NCBI RefSeq assembly: GCF_011806525.1
Contig: NZ_JAAVKI010000003.1
Location: forward strand, 372,001-436,000
Direction: 5' to 3'
DNA: 64,000 nt
DNA from: Thalassospira sp. HF15
GTDB lineage: Bacteria; Pseudomonadota; Alphaproteobacteria; Rhodospirillales; Thalassospiraceae
Below, piece by piece: positions 35,343 through 48,551 of this stretch. The position numbers were made by a program, and so were the translations under genes. Below the pieces are notes generated by a model, which was given only the letters and a program-made list of their open reading frames with translations, did not search any database and was not told the origin of the DNA. The number at the start of each line of letters is the position of its first letter. Position 1 is the stretch's first letter.

Positions 35343-37721
35343 GTGGGGAGCCAAAAGCACTTGAGGACGCTGTTTGACCGATTGATCGGCAGTCTGGTTT
35401 TCAAGATCGCGCTTGCGATCATTGTCGTGGAAACCATGCTTTTTGGCCTGTTTGGCGGGTATTATGTGAACTATTTCGGGGCGGAGATTGACCGCCGGAT
35501 TGCCGAAAAGATCAGCACACCCGGACGGCTGATTCAGCAGGAACAACTCAAGGTTTCCATTCTGAGCGATCCTGAACAGATGGAATTGCTGCTGGGCCCG
35601 CATTTGCAGCAGGCCATGGCAATCGGTTTTGACGGTACGATTTATCATTCGATTGATCCGCTGCTGACAGGCACGTCCATCAGGAACCTACCAGAATTTC
35701 CAGCAGATCAATTGCGTGAAGACATGACCGACCAAATGCTGATGACGGTTGATGGCGAAACCGGATCAAGCATGGTCAGTATTACACCGATTTTTAATCT
35801 GACGGCCAATCAGCCCTTTATGTATGTCTATCTCAAGGTGTCCACCAAAGGCCTTGAAGAAAGTCAGCGACAGATGCAGTCGGTACTGCTTATCGGATCG
35901 CTGTTGTGCGTATTGCTGACCTCGGCGCTGATCTTTCTGTTTACCCAGCATACGGTCCTCAAGCGCCTGATCGCTGCCGCGCAGTTCGTCAACAAGATCC
36001 AGATTGGCAAGCTGAGCTCGCGCCTGACTCCGATGGGGCGGGACGAGATTGGCACCCTTGAGCGTGGCCTGAATGCCATGGCCGAAAGTCTGGAACGACG
36101 CACCCAACAGCATCAGGCAGCACAGAATGCCTTGCGCGACAGTGAAGAACGTTTCCGTGACTTTACGTTGTCTTCTGCCGACTGGTACTGGGAGATGGGC
36201 AGCGACTTTAAGATCGCGTTTGCCTCTTACAAGTTTTATCAGCTGATCGAGGAAATCAACGGATCCCCACAGGGTCAGTCTTTTGACAAGCTTGGCCTGC
36301 ATCCCGAACATCCCGATGGCTGGCAACAGCTGAAACGCCAACTCGATGAGCACAAGGCGTTTTATAACATCGAGTTCTCCTGGACGGCGCGAAATGGCGA
36401 AAAGCAGTTCGGACGCATCAACGGCGTGCCGGTCTTTGCGCTTGATGGCCGTTTCAATGGCTATCGCGGGACCGGCAGCAACATTACCGACCAAAAGCGT
36501 GCCGCCGAAGAACAGCACGCGCTGCAGCGACAGCTTGCCACGTCGCAAAAACTTGAGGCCGTTGGCCAGATGGCAGGCGGCGTTGCGCATGAATTCAACA
36601 ACTGTCTGGCCGGTATTCTGAGTTTCGCGGAAGTCGCGCGTGCCAAGATTGACGATCCTGAACGTGTGAAGGAATACCTTGAGCATGTCATCTCACTTGG
36701 CGAACGGGCCACAGGTGTTGCCGATCAGCTTTTGATGTTCTCGCGACGCAGGATCGATCAGCCCAAAAATGTCCGGGTTGCAAGCATCTTTGCCGAGATG
36801 GAAAAGCTGCTGGTGACGTTGCTGGAACACCGGATTGATCTGCAAATCTGGTCGGATGAACCGGAACTGCATACCAGGGTCGACCCGACCCAGCTGTCAG
36901 CCTGTATTTTGAACCTTGCGATCAATGCGCGTGATGCGATGCCCGAGGGGGGCACGTTGCAGATATCATGCAGCAGTGCCGATATCCCGCCATTGGCAAA
37001 GCGCACCGGGGATGAAGATGAGGATATCTTCCCGCCAGAGGTAGAAGGTCCGTTTGTTGTCATTACGGTGCAAGATACCGGCACCGGCATCCCCGAAGAC
37101 GTTGTTAGCCATATTTTTGAGCCCTTCTTCTCGACCAAGGAGCCGGGCAAGGGCACGGGCCTTGGACTTTCCATCGTCCATAGCTGGGTTGAGGAGTCGC
37201 ATGGCTTTATCAATCTTGAAAGCGTCGAGGGCGAAGGCACGACCTTTTCGATCTATCTGCCCCGCACCGAACCGGGCACGGAGCCGGTGCACGAAGTCGA
37301 TGAAATCGGCGAATTCCCCGGCAATGGCGAGCGCGTTCTGATTGTTGATGATGAACAGGCACTGCGCACCACGGCACAAATCATCCTTGATGACGCCGGA
37401 TACAAGACCGAAACCGCCAAAAGCACCGAAGAAGCCTTGGTGATCCTTGCAAAGAATGCTGACGATGAACCCTTTGACATCATTCTGACCGATGTTGTCT
37501 TGCCAGGGCGTAGCGGGCCGCAACTGATCATCGAAGCCCTGCGGCAAAACCCGCGTTATGGCGTGGTCTTCATGTCGGGTTATCCCGCACGTTCGCGCAA
37601 GGAACTGGATAATCTTCTGGGCAACTACGTCTTTGTCAAAAAGCCGTTCCGACCGGGTCATTTGCAAAAGGCCGTTCATGACGCGCTCAAACTTGCAGCA
37701 GAGCGGACCCATTCGAGCTAA
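35343..37721 (+). CDS. Hybrid sensor histidine kinase with PAS and receiver domains
   Basis: Membrane sensor kinase. A first helix (VFKIALAIIVVETMLFGLFG) is followed by ~145 periplasmic residues, a second helix (VLLIGSLLCVLLTSALIFLF), HAMP (about 200-250), a PAS domain (about 262-385), a HisKA with the phospho-His in GGVAHEFNNCLAG, an HATPase (TVQDTGTGIPEDVVSHIFEP, GKGTGLGLSIV) and a C-terminal receiver (VLIVDDEQALRTTAQ, phospho-Asp in DIILTDVVLPGRSG, KKPF). The start could be GTG 35343 or TTG 35361, the latter with GGGGAG upstream. It follows the binding-protein gene by 30 bp, so the two are likely cotranscribed. Confidence 0.94.
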   Translation: MGSQKHLRTLFDRLIGSLVFKIALAIIVVETMLFGLFGGYYVNYFGAEIDRRIAEKISTPGRLIQQEQLKVSILSDPEQMELLLGPHLQQAMAIGFDGTIYHSIDPLLTGTSIRNLPEFPADQLREDMTDQMLMTVDGETGSSMVSITPIFNLTANQPFMYVYLKVSTKGLEESQRQMQSVLLIGSLLCVLLTSALIFLFTQHTVLKRLIAAAQFVNKIQIGKLSSRLTPMGRDEIGTLERGLNAMAESLERRTQQHQAAQNALRDSEERFRDFTLSSADWYWEMGSDFKIAFASYKFYQLIEEINGSPQGQSFDKLGLHPEHPDGWQQLKRQLDEHKAFYNIEFSWTARNGEKQFGRINGVPVFALDGRFNGYRGTGSNITDQKRAAEEQHALQRQLATSQKLEAVGQMAGGVAHEFNNCLAGILSFAEVARAKIDDPERVKEYLEHVISLGERATGVADQLLMFSRRRIDQPKNVRVASIFAEMEKLLVTLLEHRIDLQIWSDEPELHTRVDPTQLSACILNLAINARDAMPEGGTLQISCSSADIPPLAKRTGDEDEDIFPPEVEGPFVVITVQDTGTGIPEDVVSHIFEPFFSTKEPGKGTGLGLSIVHSWVEESHGFINLESVEGEGTTFSIYLPRTEPGTEPVHEVDEIGEFPGNGERVLIVDDEQALRTTAQIILDDAGYKTETAKSTEEALVILAKNADDEPFDIILTDVVLPGRSGPQLIIEALRQNPRYGVVFMSGYPARSRKELDNLLGNYVFVKKPFRPGHLQKAVHDALKLAAERTHSS

Positions 37722-37874
37722 GGTCACTTTGAACGGCTCGATTCCCCAACCCTGACCACCGCGAACAGACGTCCTTTTCGCCGATTGGTTAAAAAAATCT
37801 TACCCGTCTATATTAGCTAAAATGGTTGCAAACCAAGCCGTTGGCGCGCAGTCGATGACGACGGCACTGGATAG

Positions 37875-37890
37875 TGTGACAACCGTCACT
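37875..37890. promoter_or_regulatory. CRP/FNR-family-like palindrome
   Basis: TGTGACAACCGTCACT is a TGTGA-N6-TCAC(T) dyad about 100 bp upstream of the small gene at 37992. It closely matches the site at 6881-6896. Position suits class I activation, but the regulator is not known; a Crp/Fnr gene lies at 29208-29951. The remaining gap back to 37722 shows nothing else. Confidence 0.4.
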
Positions 37891-37991
37891 TATATCTAGA
37901 TGACAAAACCATACCGTGGTTTTCAGAAAGTTTTTAACCACCCCGGTCGTGATGAGGGCAAGCCCTTCCGGGATCAAGTGATGAGGTCAGG

Positions 37992-38216
37992 ATGATCGGC
38001 TCAGTTCAAGGTTCAGGACTAAGTGCAGCGGCACAGGCCGCAAACGAAGCAATTACGCCCAATGGTGGTGCAGAACCGTCTTTGCCTTTCGCAGCCGCAG
38101 AAGGCGCGATCAACAAGGCAACCGGTCTTGCCAAGGTTATCGGTTCCATCGTGACCGAGCACCAGCCGCTTGAAACCAGCGGCAACCGTGGCACCAAGGT
38201 TAATATCCTAACGTGA
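37992..38216 (+). CDS. Small hypothetical protein with RGTKVNILT tail
   Basis: A 74-residue Ala/Gly-rich protein preceded by GAGGTCAGG. It ends in NRGTKVNILT, which parallels the ARRGTYLNILL end of the product starting 160 bp downstream (38377-38604). No signal peptide or membrane segment. A strong terminator follows its stop. I do not recognise the family; the shared tail may be an export, binding or polymerisation signal. Confidence 0.6.
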   Translation: MIGSVQGSGLSAAAQAANEAITPNGGAEPSLPFAAAEGAINKATGLAKVIGSIVTEHQPLETSGNRGTKVNILT

Positions 38217-38261
38217 TTTTTCCCTCTCGTTAGCTTCCTCCGGGGTGGTCTTTGATGGCCA

Positions 38262-38298
38262 CCCTTTTTTCTGTCCGGATTCTGGACAGAAAAAAGGG
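38262..38298. terminator. Strong bidirectional rho-independent terminator
   Basis: A perfect 15-bp stem CCCTTTTTTCTGTCC / GGACAGAAAAAAGGG with a 7-base loop. A second overlapping stem GGGTGG / CCACCC just upstream (38243-38264), followed by six T, is the canonical terminator of the gene at 37992. Confidence 0.9.
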
Positions 38299-38376
38299 TC
38301 GCCCCGCTGTTGCGCAATCATGACAAATGCCTGACCACGTGATAGGGTAATCGCACTTTCAAACGTGGATGATCAG

Positions 38377-38604
38377 ATGGCGACCAACAGAATTGGCACA
38401 GGCTCCTCGCAAACCGGGCTTCAGGATGCACGCGCGCGTCCGCAGGGCGCCATTGCGTCGCGTGGCCGGGTCAGCGCCAATTCCGACCAACCATCATCTG
38501 ACAGCTTTATCGCATCCCAGCTTGCCCGTTTGCGCAACCTGATCGCCACCGATCAGATTGATCACAATGCCCGGCGCGGAACTTACCTGAACATTCTGCT
38601 TTAA
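38377..38604 (+). CDS. Small hypothetical protein with RGTYLNILL tail
   Basis: About 75 residues with a Gln/Arg/Ser-rich, disordered-looking N-terminus and a short helix (SFIASQLARLRNLIATDQID) before the terminal ARRGTYLNILL. The C-terminus parallels that of the preceding small gene. The ATG at 38377 is preferred; a GTG at 38365 would add four residues. No membrane segment. Function unknown. Confidence 0.55.
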   Translation: MATNRIGTGSSQTGLQDARARPQGAIASRGRVSANSDQPSSDSFIASQLARLRNLIATDQIDHNARRGTYLNILL

Positions 38605-38701
38605 CCGGCAATGCATAACTGCGTTTCGTCATGGTGTTCCAGACTGGAACGCATTGATTTGGCGTGCATGTCGCTCAAAATCCCGCACCACCGCCGACAA
38701 A

Positions 38702-38730
38702 GAAAAAAGCCCCGTACCGAAGTACGGGGC
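38702..38730 (-). terminator. Terminator of gltB
   Basis: On the minus strand the stem GCCCCGTAC / GTACGGGGC closes a 4-base loop and is followed by six T, 55 bp after the gltB stop. This is a textbook rho-independent terminator. Confidence 0.92.
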
Positions 38731-38785
38731 GAGTTCATTTGTCCAGGTGTGTTGGACAAGGGAGCTTGCGCAAAAGCGTGAGGGA

Positions 38786-43336
<4,551 letters not shown>

Positions 43337-43364
43337 AACTCTCTCTCCTAATGCGGCAGCGGGA

Positions 43365-44795
43365 TTAAGCGGCAGCTTCTTTGCGCGCCAGCAAATATTC
43401 GTCAATCCGGTCAGCCGCATCACGGCCATCACGAATTGCCCAGACCACAAGCGATGCCCCACGGGCGATATCACCCGCAGCAAACACGCCATCCAGATTG
43501 GTCATCATGGTGCGGAAGTCGATTTTGACCGTGCCCCAGCGCGATACACCGAGTTCCGGTGCGTCAAACAGGGTCGGCAGGTCTTCCGGCTCGAAACCAA
43601 GGGCCAGAATGACCATGTCGGCATCCATGGTGTAGCTTGAGCCTTCGATGATTTCCGGGCTCTGACGACCACCGGCATCCGGAGCACCAAGGCGCATCTT
43701 GACCGCACGTACACCGGTTACCTTGTCATCGCCAACAAACGCTTCGGGGTTGGTCAGCCAGACGAATTCAACACCTTCTTCCTCGGCATTGGCGACTTCG
43801 CGCTGCGAACCCGGCATGTTGGCACGGTCACGACGATAGAGACATTTGACCGATTTCGCCCCCTGACGGATGGCGGTACGGACACAGTCCATGGCGGTAT
43901 CACCACCACCAATGACCACAACGTTCTTGTCCTTGGCATTAAGGGTTCCGTCTTCGTAGGCAGGAACCTTGTCGCCAAGACCATGACGGTTGGACGTGGT
44001 CAGATATTCAAGAGCCGGATAAACATTTTCCAGACCGGCACCGGGCAGTTTCAGGTCGCGGGCCTTGTAGACGCCGGTCGCGATCAGAACGCTGTCGTGT
44101 TTCTTGCGCAGGTCTTCAAGGGTTGCATCGCGGCCAACTTCGAATTCGGTGTGCATGATAACGCCACCTTCTTCGAGAAGCTTCACGCGGCGTTCAACCA
44201 CGTCTTTTTCAAGTTTGAAGCCCGGAATACCATAAACCAGAAGCCCGCCCATGCGGTCATAACGGTCATAGATATGGACTTCATATCCTTTGAGGCGCAG
44301 CTGTTCTGCTGCGGCCATGCCGCCCGGACCACCGCCGATGATGCCCACCGACATACCGTTTTCCTTGGTCGGTTTCGGCGGCTTCACCCAGCCATTCGCA
44401 AAGGCGGTATCGGTGATGTATTTTTCGACAGAGCCGATGGTCACAGCGCCATGAGTCGATTGTTCGATCACGCAGTTGCCTTCACACAGGCGGTCCTGCG
44501 GGCAAATGCGCCCCGTAACTTCCGGCATGTTGTTGGTTGCAGCCGAGATGGCATAAGCCTCTTCCATGCGACCTTCGGTGGTCAGGCGCAGCCAATCGGG
44601 GATGTTGTTATAAAGCGGGCAATGTGCCTGGCAGAACGGAACACCGCACTGCGAACAGCGCGCTGACTGGTCTGCAGCACTTTGGTCCTCAAACGGCTCA
44701 TAAATCTCGTTGAAATCCGTGCGGCGCTCTGACGCCTCTCTTTTGTGCGGATATTTTTGTTCGAGATGAACAAACTTCAGCATCTTTTCTGTCAT
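43365..44795 (-). CDS. gltD: Glutamate synthase small chain
   Basis: NADPH-oxidising FAD/4Fe-4S subunit that feeds electrons to GltB. The N-terminal cysteine clusters are CSQCGVPFCQAHCPLYNNIP and CPQDRLCEGNCVIEQ. The FAD motif is GIIGGGPGGMAAAEQLRLKG and the NADPH motif is VVVIGGGDTAMDCVRTAIRQ. The C-terminus has GVFAAGDIARGASLVVWAIR. The start at 44795 (MTEKMLKFVHLEQ) has GAGGG six bases upstream; an in-frame start at 44870 is unlikely. About 476 residues, normal. First gene of the gltD-gltB operon. Confidence 0.97.
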   Translation of the reverse strand: MTEKMLKFVHLEQKYPHKREASERRTDFNEIYEPFEDQSAADQSARCSQCGVPFCQAHCPLYNNIPDWLRLTTEGRMEEAYAISAATNNMPEVTGRICPQDRLCEGNCVIEQSTHGAVTIGSVEKYITDTAFANGWVKPPKPTKENGMSVGIIGGGPGGMAAAEQLRLKGYEVHIYDRYDRMGGLLVYGIPGFKLEKDVVERRVKLLEEGGVIMHTEFEVGRDATLEDLRKKHDSVLIATGVYKARDLKLPGAGLENVYPALEYLTTSNRHGLGDKVPAYEDGTLNAKDKNVVVIGGGDTAMDCVRTAIRQGAKSVKCLYRRDRANMPGSQREVANAEEEGVEFVWLTNPEAFVGDDKVTGVRAVKMRLGAPDAGGRQSPEIIEGSSYTMDADMVILALGFEPEDLPTLFDAPELGVSRWGTVKIDFRTMMTNLDGVFAAGDIARGASLVVWAIRDGRDAADRIDEYLLARKEAAA

Positions 44796-44964
44796 GACGG
44801 CCCTCTGGAAGGGTTTTATGTTGCGGGTTTTGCTCTGTATACGTGTCGAAAAGGCAAGAATCCAGTACAAAATCGCATTTAGGTCAATAAAACTGACTTA
44901 AATATCCCGATAAATTTTCCGGTTTTTCAAGATGACCCCACCAAAATCGCTATAAGATTATTTC

Positions 44965-44987
44965 AATAGTACCATAATGGTACTATT
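44965..44987. promoter_or_regulatory. Operator-like perfect dyad between gltD and uppP
   Basis: AATAGTACCA and TGGTACTATT are perfect 10-bp arms around TAA. The dyad lies in an AT-rich segment 74 bp upstream of uppP and 170 bp upstream of gltD, with no T-run, so it looks like a repressor site rather than a terminator. The binding protein is not identified. Confidence 0.55.
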
Positions 44988-45060
44988 TATGCGTTTCGCC
45001 AAAATGGGCTAAACTGCTATAAGCGATCAGTTTTTGCAGCGAACAGGCACAGAGGCCGGC

Positions 45061-45891
45061 GTGACCCTACAGCACATTATTCTTCTGGCGATCGTTCAGG
45101 GGATCACCGAATTTCTTCCGATCAGCTCATCTGGCCATCTGGTTCTGGCCCCTGCCATCACCGGCAGTGCGGATCAGGGTTTATTGGTAGACGTTGCGGT
45201 GCATGTCGGCACTTTGGCCGCTGTTTTGATCTATTTTTGGCGTGATGTGTTTGCCATGCTTGCCGGATTCGTCCGGCTGTTTACCGGGCGAATCAACGCT
45301 GGTGCCCGCCTGGCCATCCATATCGTGCTGGCGACCATCCCGGTGATCGCTGTTGGATTCTATTTCAAGGTGTCCGGGATTGAAGAACAGCTGCGCTCTG
45401 TCGAAATCATCGCCTGGACGACGCTTGGCTTTGGGGTGTTGCTGTGGATTGCTGACAAGGTCGGCATGACGATCAACCGTCTTGAACATATGCGTTGGGG
45501 CGGTGCGTTGTTCATTGGCTTGGCCCAGGTCCTTGCGCTTGTACCCGGCACCAGTCGTTCGGGCATCACCATGACCGCAGCACGTTTCATGGGCTATGAG
45601 CGCTCGGACGCAGCACAGTTTTCGATGCTGATGTCGATCCCGGTAATTTTGGGTGCCGGATTGCTGGCAGGGATTGACCTGCAGCAGGCTGGCGATATCA
45701 ACCTGACCGAGGACGTTCTGCTGGCAGCTGGCTTGTCGTTTATCACCGCCTTGATCGCCATTGCCCTTCTGATGAGCTGGTTGAAACGATCCAGCTTCAC
45801 GCCGTTTGCGATCTATCGCATTTTGCTGGGCGGCGGGCTTCTGGTCTGGATTTATGTTTACGGTAGCACGCCCCTGCCCTTCATCGGTTAG
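45061..45891 (+). CDS. uppP: Undecaprenyl-diphosphatase
   Basis: Integral membrane enzyme (BacA type) that dephosphorylates undecaprenyl diphosphate to recycle the peptidoglycan lipid carrier. The two catalytic motifs are present: QGITEFLPISSSGHL near the N-terminus and PGTSRSGITMTAARFMGYER in the middle. Eight or so membrane helices. The GTG start at 45061 is chosen because the conserved N-terminus follows directly; a TTG start at 45034 would add 9 residues. About 276 residues, normal. Confidence 0.97.
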   Translation: MTLQHIILLAIVQGITEFLPISSSGHLVLAPAITGSADQGLLVDVAVHVGTLAAVLIYFWRDVFAMLAGFVRLFTGRINAGARLAIHIVLATIPVIAVGFYFKVSGIEEQLRSVEIIAWTTLGFGVLLWIADKVGMTINRLEHMRWGGALFIGLAQVLALVPGTSRSGITMTAARFMGYERSDAAQFSMLMSIPVILGAGLLAGIDLQQAGDINLTEDVLLAAGLSFITALIAIALLMSWLKRSSFTPFAIYRILLGGGLLVWIYVYGSTPLPFIG

Positions 45892-45940
45892 GCCACACCC
45901 CCGACCATCCCCATTGTGATCCATAAACGAAGTGCCTGAC

Positions 45941-46486
45941 ATGTATCTGCGCCCCCTTGATCCGGTAACCGACGGCCCGGACCTGCACGTGATTTTTGGT
46001 GATGATGATTGTTGCCTTTGGCTGCCTGAGCCAGCCTTTCCCGATGTTGCAGCGACCATTGCAAAGCTGAAAAGCTGGAACGAGGGGTTTGAGGCAACCT
46101 CGTGGGTTGTGTGTGAAGTACCCGATGGACCCGCCCTTGGCCGTATTGCCCTTTATAATGCCGGGCACGACAAGGATATCTGGGAAGCAGCCTGCATGAT
46201 CACACCGGCCGCGCGTGGACAGAACTATGCCGCACGCGGATTGGCAGCAGCAATCGATGATCTGTTTGCCACCACGTCAGCCCGCCGGGTCTTTGCCGAT
46301 ATCGACCCGGACAATCACGCATCGCAAAAGACGTTTGAAAAGCTGGGCTTTACCCGCGAGGGCATTTTACGCGGTGAATGGGAAACCCATATCGGCATCC
46401 GCGATTCGGTAATTTACGGATTGCTGCGCAGCGATCCGCGGCCCGATACCGATGGAAAACCGGAACTGCTTGACCGACGCCGTTAA
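45941..46486 (+). CDS. GNAT-family N-acetyltransferase, RimJ/RimL-like
   Basis: Acetyl-CoA-dependent N-acetyltransferase (Acetyltransf_3 type). The sequence runs from YLRPLDPVTDGPDL through a beta strand region to the CoA-binding pyrophosphate loop (ARGQNYAARGLAAAIDDLF) and the typical DPDNHASQKTFEKLGFTREG. The start is ATG 45941 or GTG 45932. The substrate is unknown; members of this group modify ribosomal protein N-termini or small amines. Its stop overlaps the convergent enoyl-CoA hydratase gene by 4 bp. Confidence 0.88.
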   Translation: MYLRPLDPVTDGPDLHVIFGDDDCCLWLPEPAFPDVAATIAKLKSWNEGFEATSWVVCEVPDGPALGRIALYNAGHDKDIWEAACMITPAARGQNYAARGLAAAIDDLFATTSARRVFADIDPDNHASQKTFEKLGFTREGILRGEWETHIGIRDSVIYGLLRSDPRPDTDGKPELLDRRR

Positions 46487-47244
46487 AAGGCGCTGAGCAG
46501 TTCCGTGGTTTTAGGATCAAGGAAACCGGCAACCGTCGCATCGGTTTCAAGCTGCAAGGCGCGGTGCATATCTGATGTCGCAACCGAATTCAGCACACGC
46601 TTCATGGCGCGCACCGAAAGTTCGGGCAAATTGGCAAGATCGTTGGCGACTGTGCTTGCCTCTGCCATCAGATCGGCATCATCGACCACGCGCCAGGCAA
46701 CACCGACTTCATGCAATTCCGCAGCATCATAGCGTTTGCCAAAGAACAGCATTTCACGCGCCTTGTTCAGACCGACAAGGGCGGGCAACAAGGCGGTCAC
46801 CGCACCGGTGACAAACAGATTAAGCGACACTTCCGGGAAAAAGGCACGCGCCGAGCGCCCCCAGATCGGAAAGTCGCAATTGATCGCCCATTCAAATCCG
46901 CCACCAACAGCCCAGCCATTGATTGCGCCCACTACCGGTTTGGGACCCAGCGTGATGGCATGGGTGGCGCGCTGAATGGCGTTTACAAGGTCACGTGCCT
47001 CGCCCTCGGTTTCCGGGTGGACATGTTCGCGGCGGTCATCACCTGCACAGAATGCCTTGCCCGCACCGGTGAAAATGATCACCCGTGTTTCAGGGTCTGT
47101 ATTGGCATCTTCGAACGCACGCGCAACATCATCAATCAGGCCACGGTTCATGGCATTCAGACTATCGGGGCGGTTCAGGGTGATGGTCCGAACGCCGTTC
47201 TCACCCAATTTGCTCAGAACAGTTTCATAGGTCATCTGGCTCAT
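46483..47244 (-). CDS. Enoyl-CoA hydratase/isomerase family protein
   Basis: Crotonase-fold enzyme of 253 residues. It has TLNRPDSLNAMNRGLIDD, the oxyanion-hole region FTGAGKAFCAGDDRREH and GAINGWAVGGGFEWAINCDF. Catalytic glutamates of classical hydratases are not clearly matched (the second site reads FFPEVSLNLF), so isomerase, hydrolase or lyase activity is possible. Its ATG overlaps the upstream ligase gene by 4 bp (ATGA), placing it third in a tetR-ligase-hydratase operon for acyl- or aryl-CoA breakdown. Confidence 0.88.
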   Translation of the reverse strand: MSQMTYETVLSKLGENGVRTITLNRPDSLNAMNRGLIDDVARAFEDANTDPETRVIIFTGAGKAFCAGDDRREHVHPETEGEARDLVNAIQRATHAITLGPKPVVGAINGWAVGGGFEWAINCDFPIWGRSARAFFPEVSLNLFVTGAVTALLPALVGLNKAREMLFFGKRYDAAELHEVGVAWRVVDDADLMAEASTVANDLANLPELSVRAMKRVLNSVATSDMHRALQLETDATVAGFLDPKTTELLSAF

Positions 47245-48551
47245 TCGTAGCTCCTGATCACGCGTTTGGTTTTGCCTTCTGTTACCGGGAAGGACCCGGC
47301 AGGCAGGATGGTCACCCGGGCAGTCGCGCCCAGCACCTTTTTGATTTCTTTTTCCACGGTTGCCGCCAGACCATCGGGAATATCCCCATTTTGGTCCTTG
47401 GCCATTTCGACCGATACGGGCAACACGTCATAAGGGGGTGGCTGGTCAAGCGGGATGCGGTAATCGCCAGACAGCTCGGCGAACTGGCCGATGACTGCCG
47501 CCACCATGCTGGGAAACAGATTAAGCCCGCGCACCACGACCATATCGTCTGACCGCCCGACCACCCGGAAGCGGAAACCGGTACAACCGCAGACGCATGG
47601 TTCGGTTTCATCAATCGCGATGATGTCACCGGACCGGAAGCGCACCAGTGGCTGACAATCGCGGATCAGATGGGTCAGAACCAGTTCGCCCTTCGCCCCG
47701 GCGCGCAATTCAAGTGGCGCGCCGGTGTCGGGATCAATCAGTTCGGGATAAAGAACATCGGACGCCAGAAAATGCAGGCGTGTGTCATGCGGGCATTGCG
47801 CCGCGAAATTGGAAAAGACATCGGACACGCCATAATTGGCATTGCGCGGTTCCATGCCCCAGACCGAGCGCAGTCGGTCGCGAAATGCCGGATCATCGAG
47901 CCCCGGCTCCCCGCCAAACAGGCCAAGTTCAAGACCAAGGTCACGCGGCTTGAGGCCGGGGAATTTTTCGGCAATCACGCGTTCCAGTACCGCCGGATAG
48001 GACGGCGTGCAGGAAATGGCGGTAATGCCGACTTCCTGAATGGTGCGCACCAGAAGTTCCGTGCCGCCAACCCCGAACGGCACGACCAGTGCGCCGGTTT
48101 CCTCAAGCGTCATGTGATCGGTCAGACCACCCATCCACATCTGATAATTCAGGCAATGCACGACAGTGTGGCCCGGTGTCAGGCCAGCCGTGCGATGGCT
48201 GCGCCCGCCGACGATCTGGGTGATTTTGGTATCCCGGTCGGACAGGGCAAGGTTCATCGCCTGCCCGGTGGTGCCCGATGTCCGATGCAGGCGCACGGCC
48301 TTGTCCCGGCCAGATGCCAGATAATTGCCAAACGGGGGATGATCGGCCTGTGACACGCGCAGCTGCGATTTGTCCGACAGCGGCAGCTCGGCAAGGTCGC
48401 GGATATCCTTGGGCGGTGCCTTGCCCTGCCACAGGTCGCGGTAGAGTGCGGAGTTTTGCGCAACATAATCGGCCTGGCTTGCCCAGGACGATTGAATGTG
48501 GGGTATCAGTTGATCGATGGGTGTTTTGTCCGCGTCGCGCACGACAGTCAT
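47241..48551 (-). CDS. Phenylacetate-CoA ligase-like AMP-dependent ligase
   Basis: PaaK-type adenylate-forming enzyme that would activate an aromatic or other carboxylate with CoA. The AMP-binding motif reads LHRTSGTTGQAMNLAL; later motifs include FGGEPG, NYGVSDVF, RFRSGDIIAID and RVVGRSDDMVVVRGLNLFPS, with C-terminal GKTKRV. At 436 residues it matches the PaaK family. It overlaps both tetR and the hydratase gene by 4 bp, so all three are coupled. Substrate unknown. Confidence 0.9.
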   Translation of the reverse strand: MTVVRDADKTPIDQLIPHIQSSWASQADYVAQNSALYRDLWQGKAPPKDIRDLAELPLSDKSQLRVSQADHPPFGNYLASGRDKAVRLHRTSGTTGQAMNLALSDRDTKITQIVGGRSHRTAGLTPGHTVVHCLNYQMWMGGLTDHMTLEETGALVVPFGVGGTELLVRTIQEVGITAISCTPSYPAVLERVIAEKFPGLKPRDLGLELGLFGGEPGLDDPAFRDRLRSVWGMEPRNANYGVSDVFSNFAAQCPHDTRLHFLASDVLYPELIDPDTGAPLELRAGAKGELVLTHLIRDCQPLVRFRSGDIIAIDETEPCVCGCTGFRFRVVGRSDDMVVVRGLNLFPSMVAAVIGQFAELSGDYRIPLDQPPPYDVLPVSVEMAKDQNGDIPDGLAATVEKEIKKVLGATARVTILPAGSFPVTEGKTKRVIRSYE

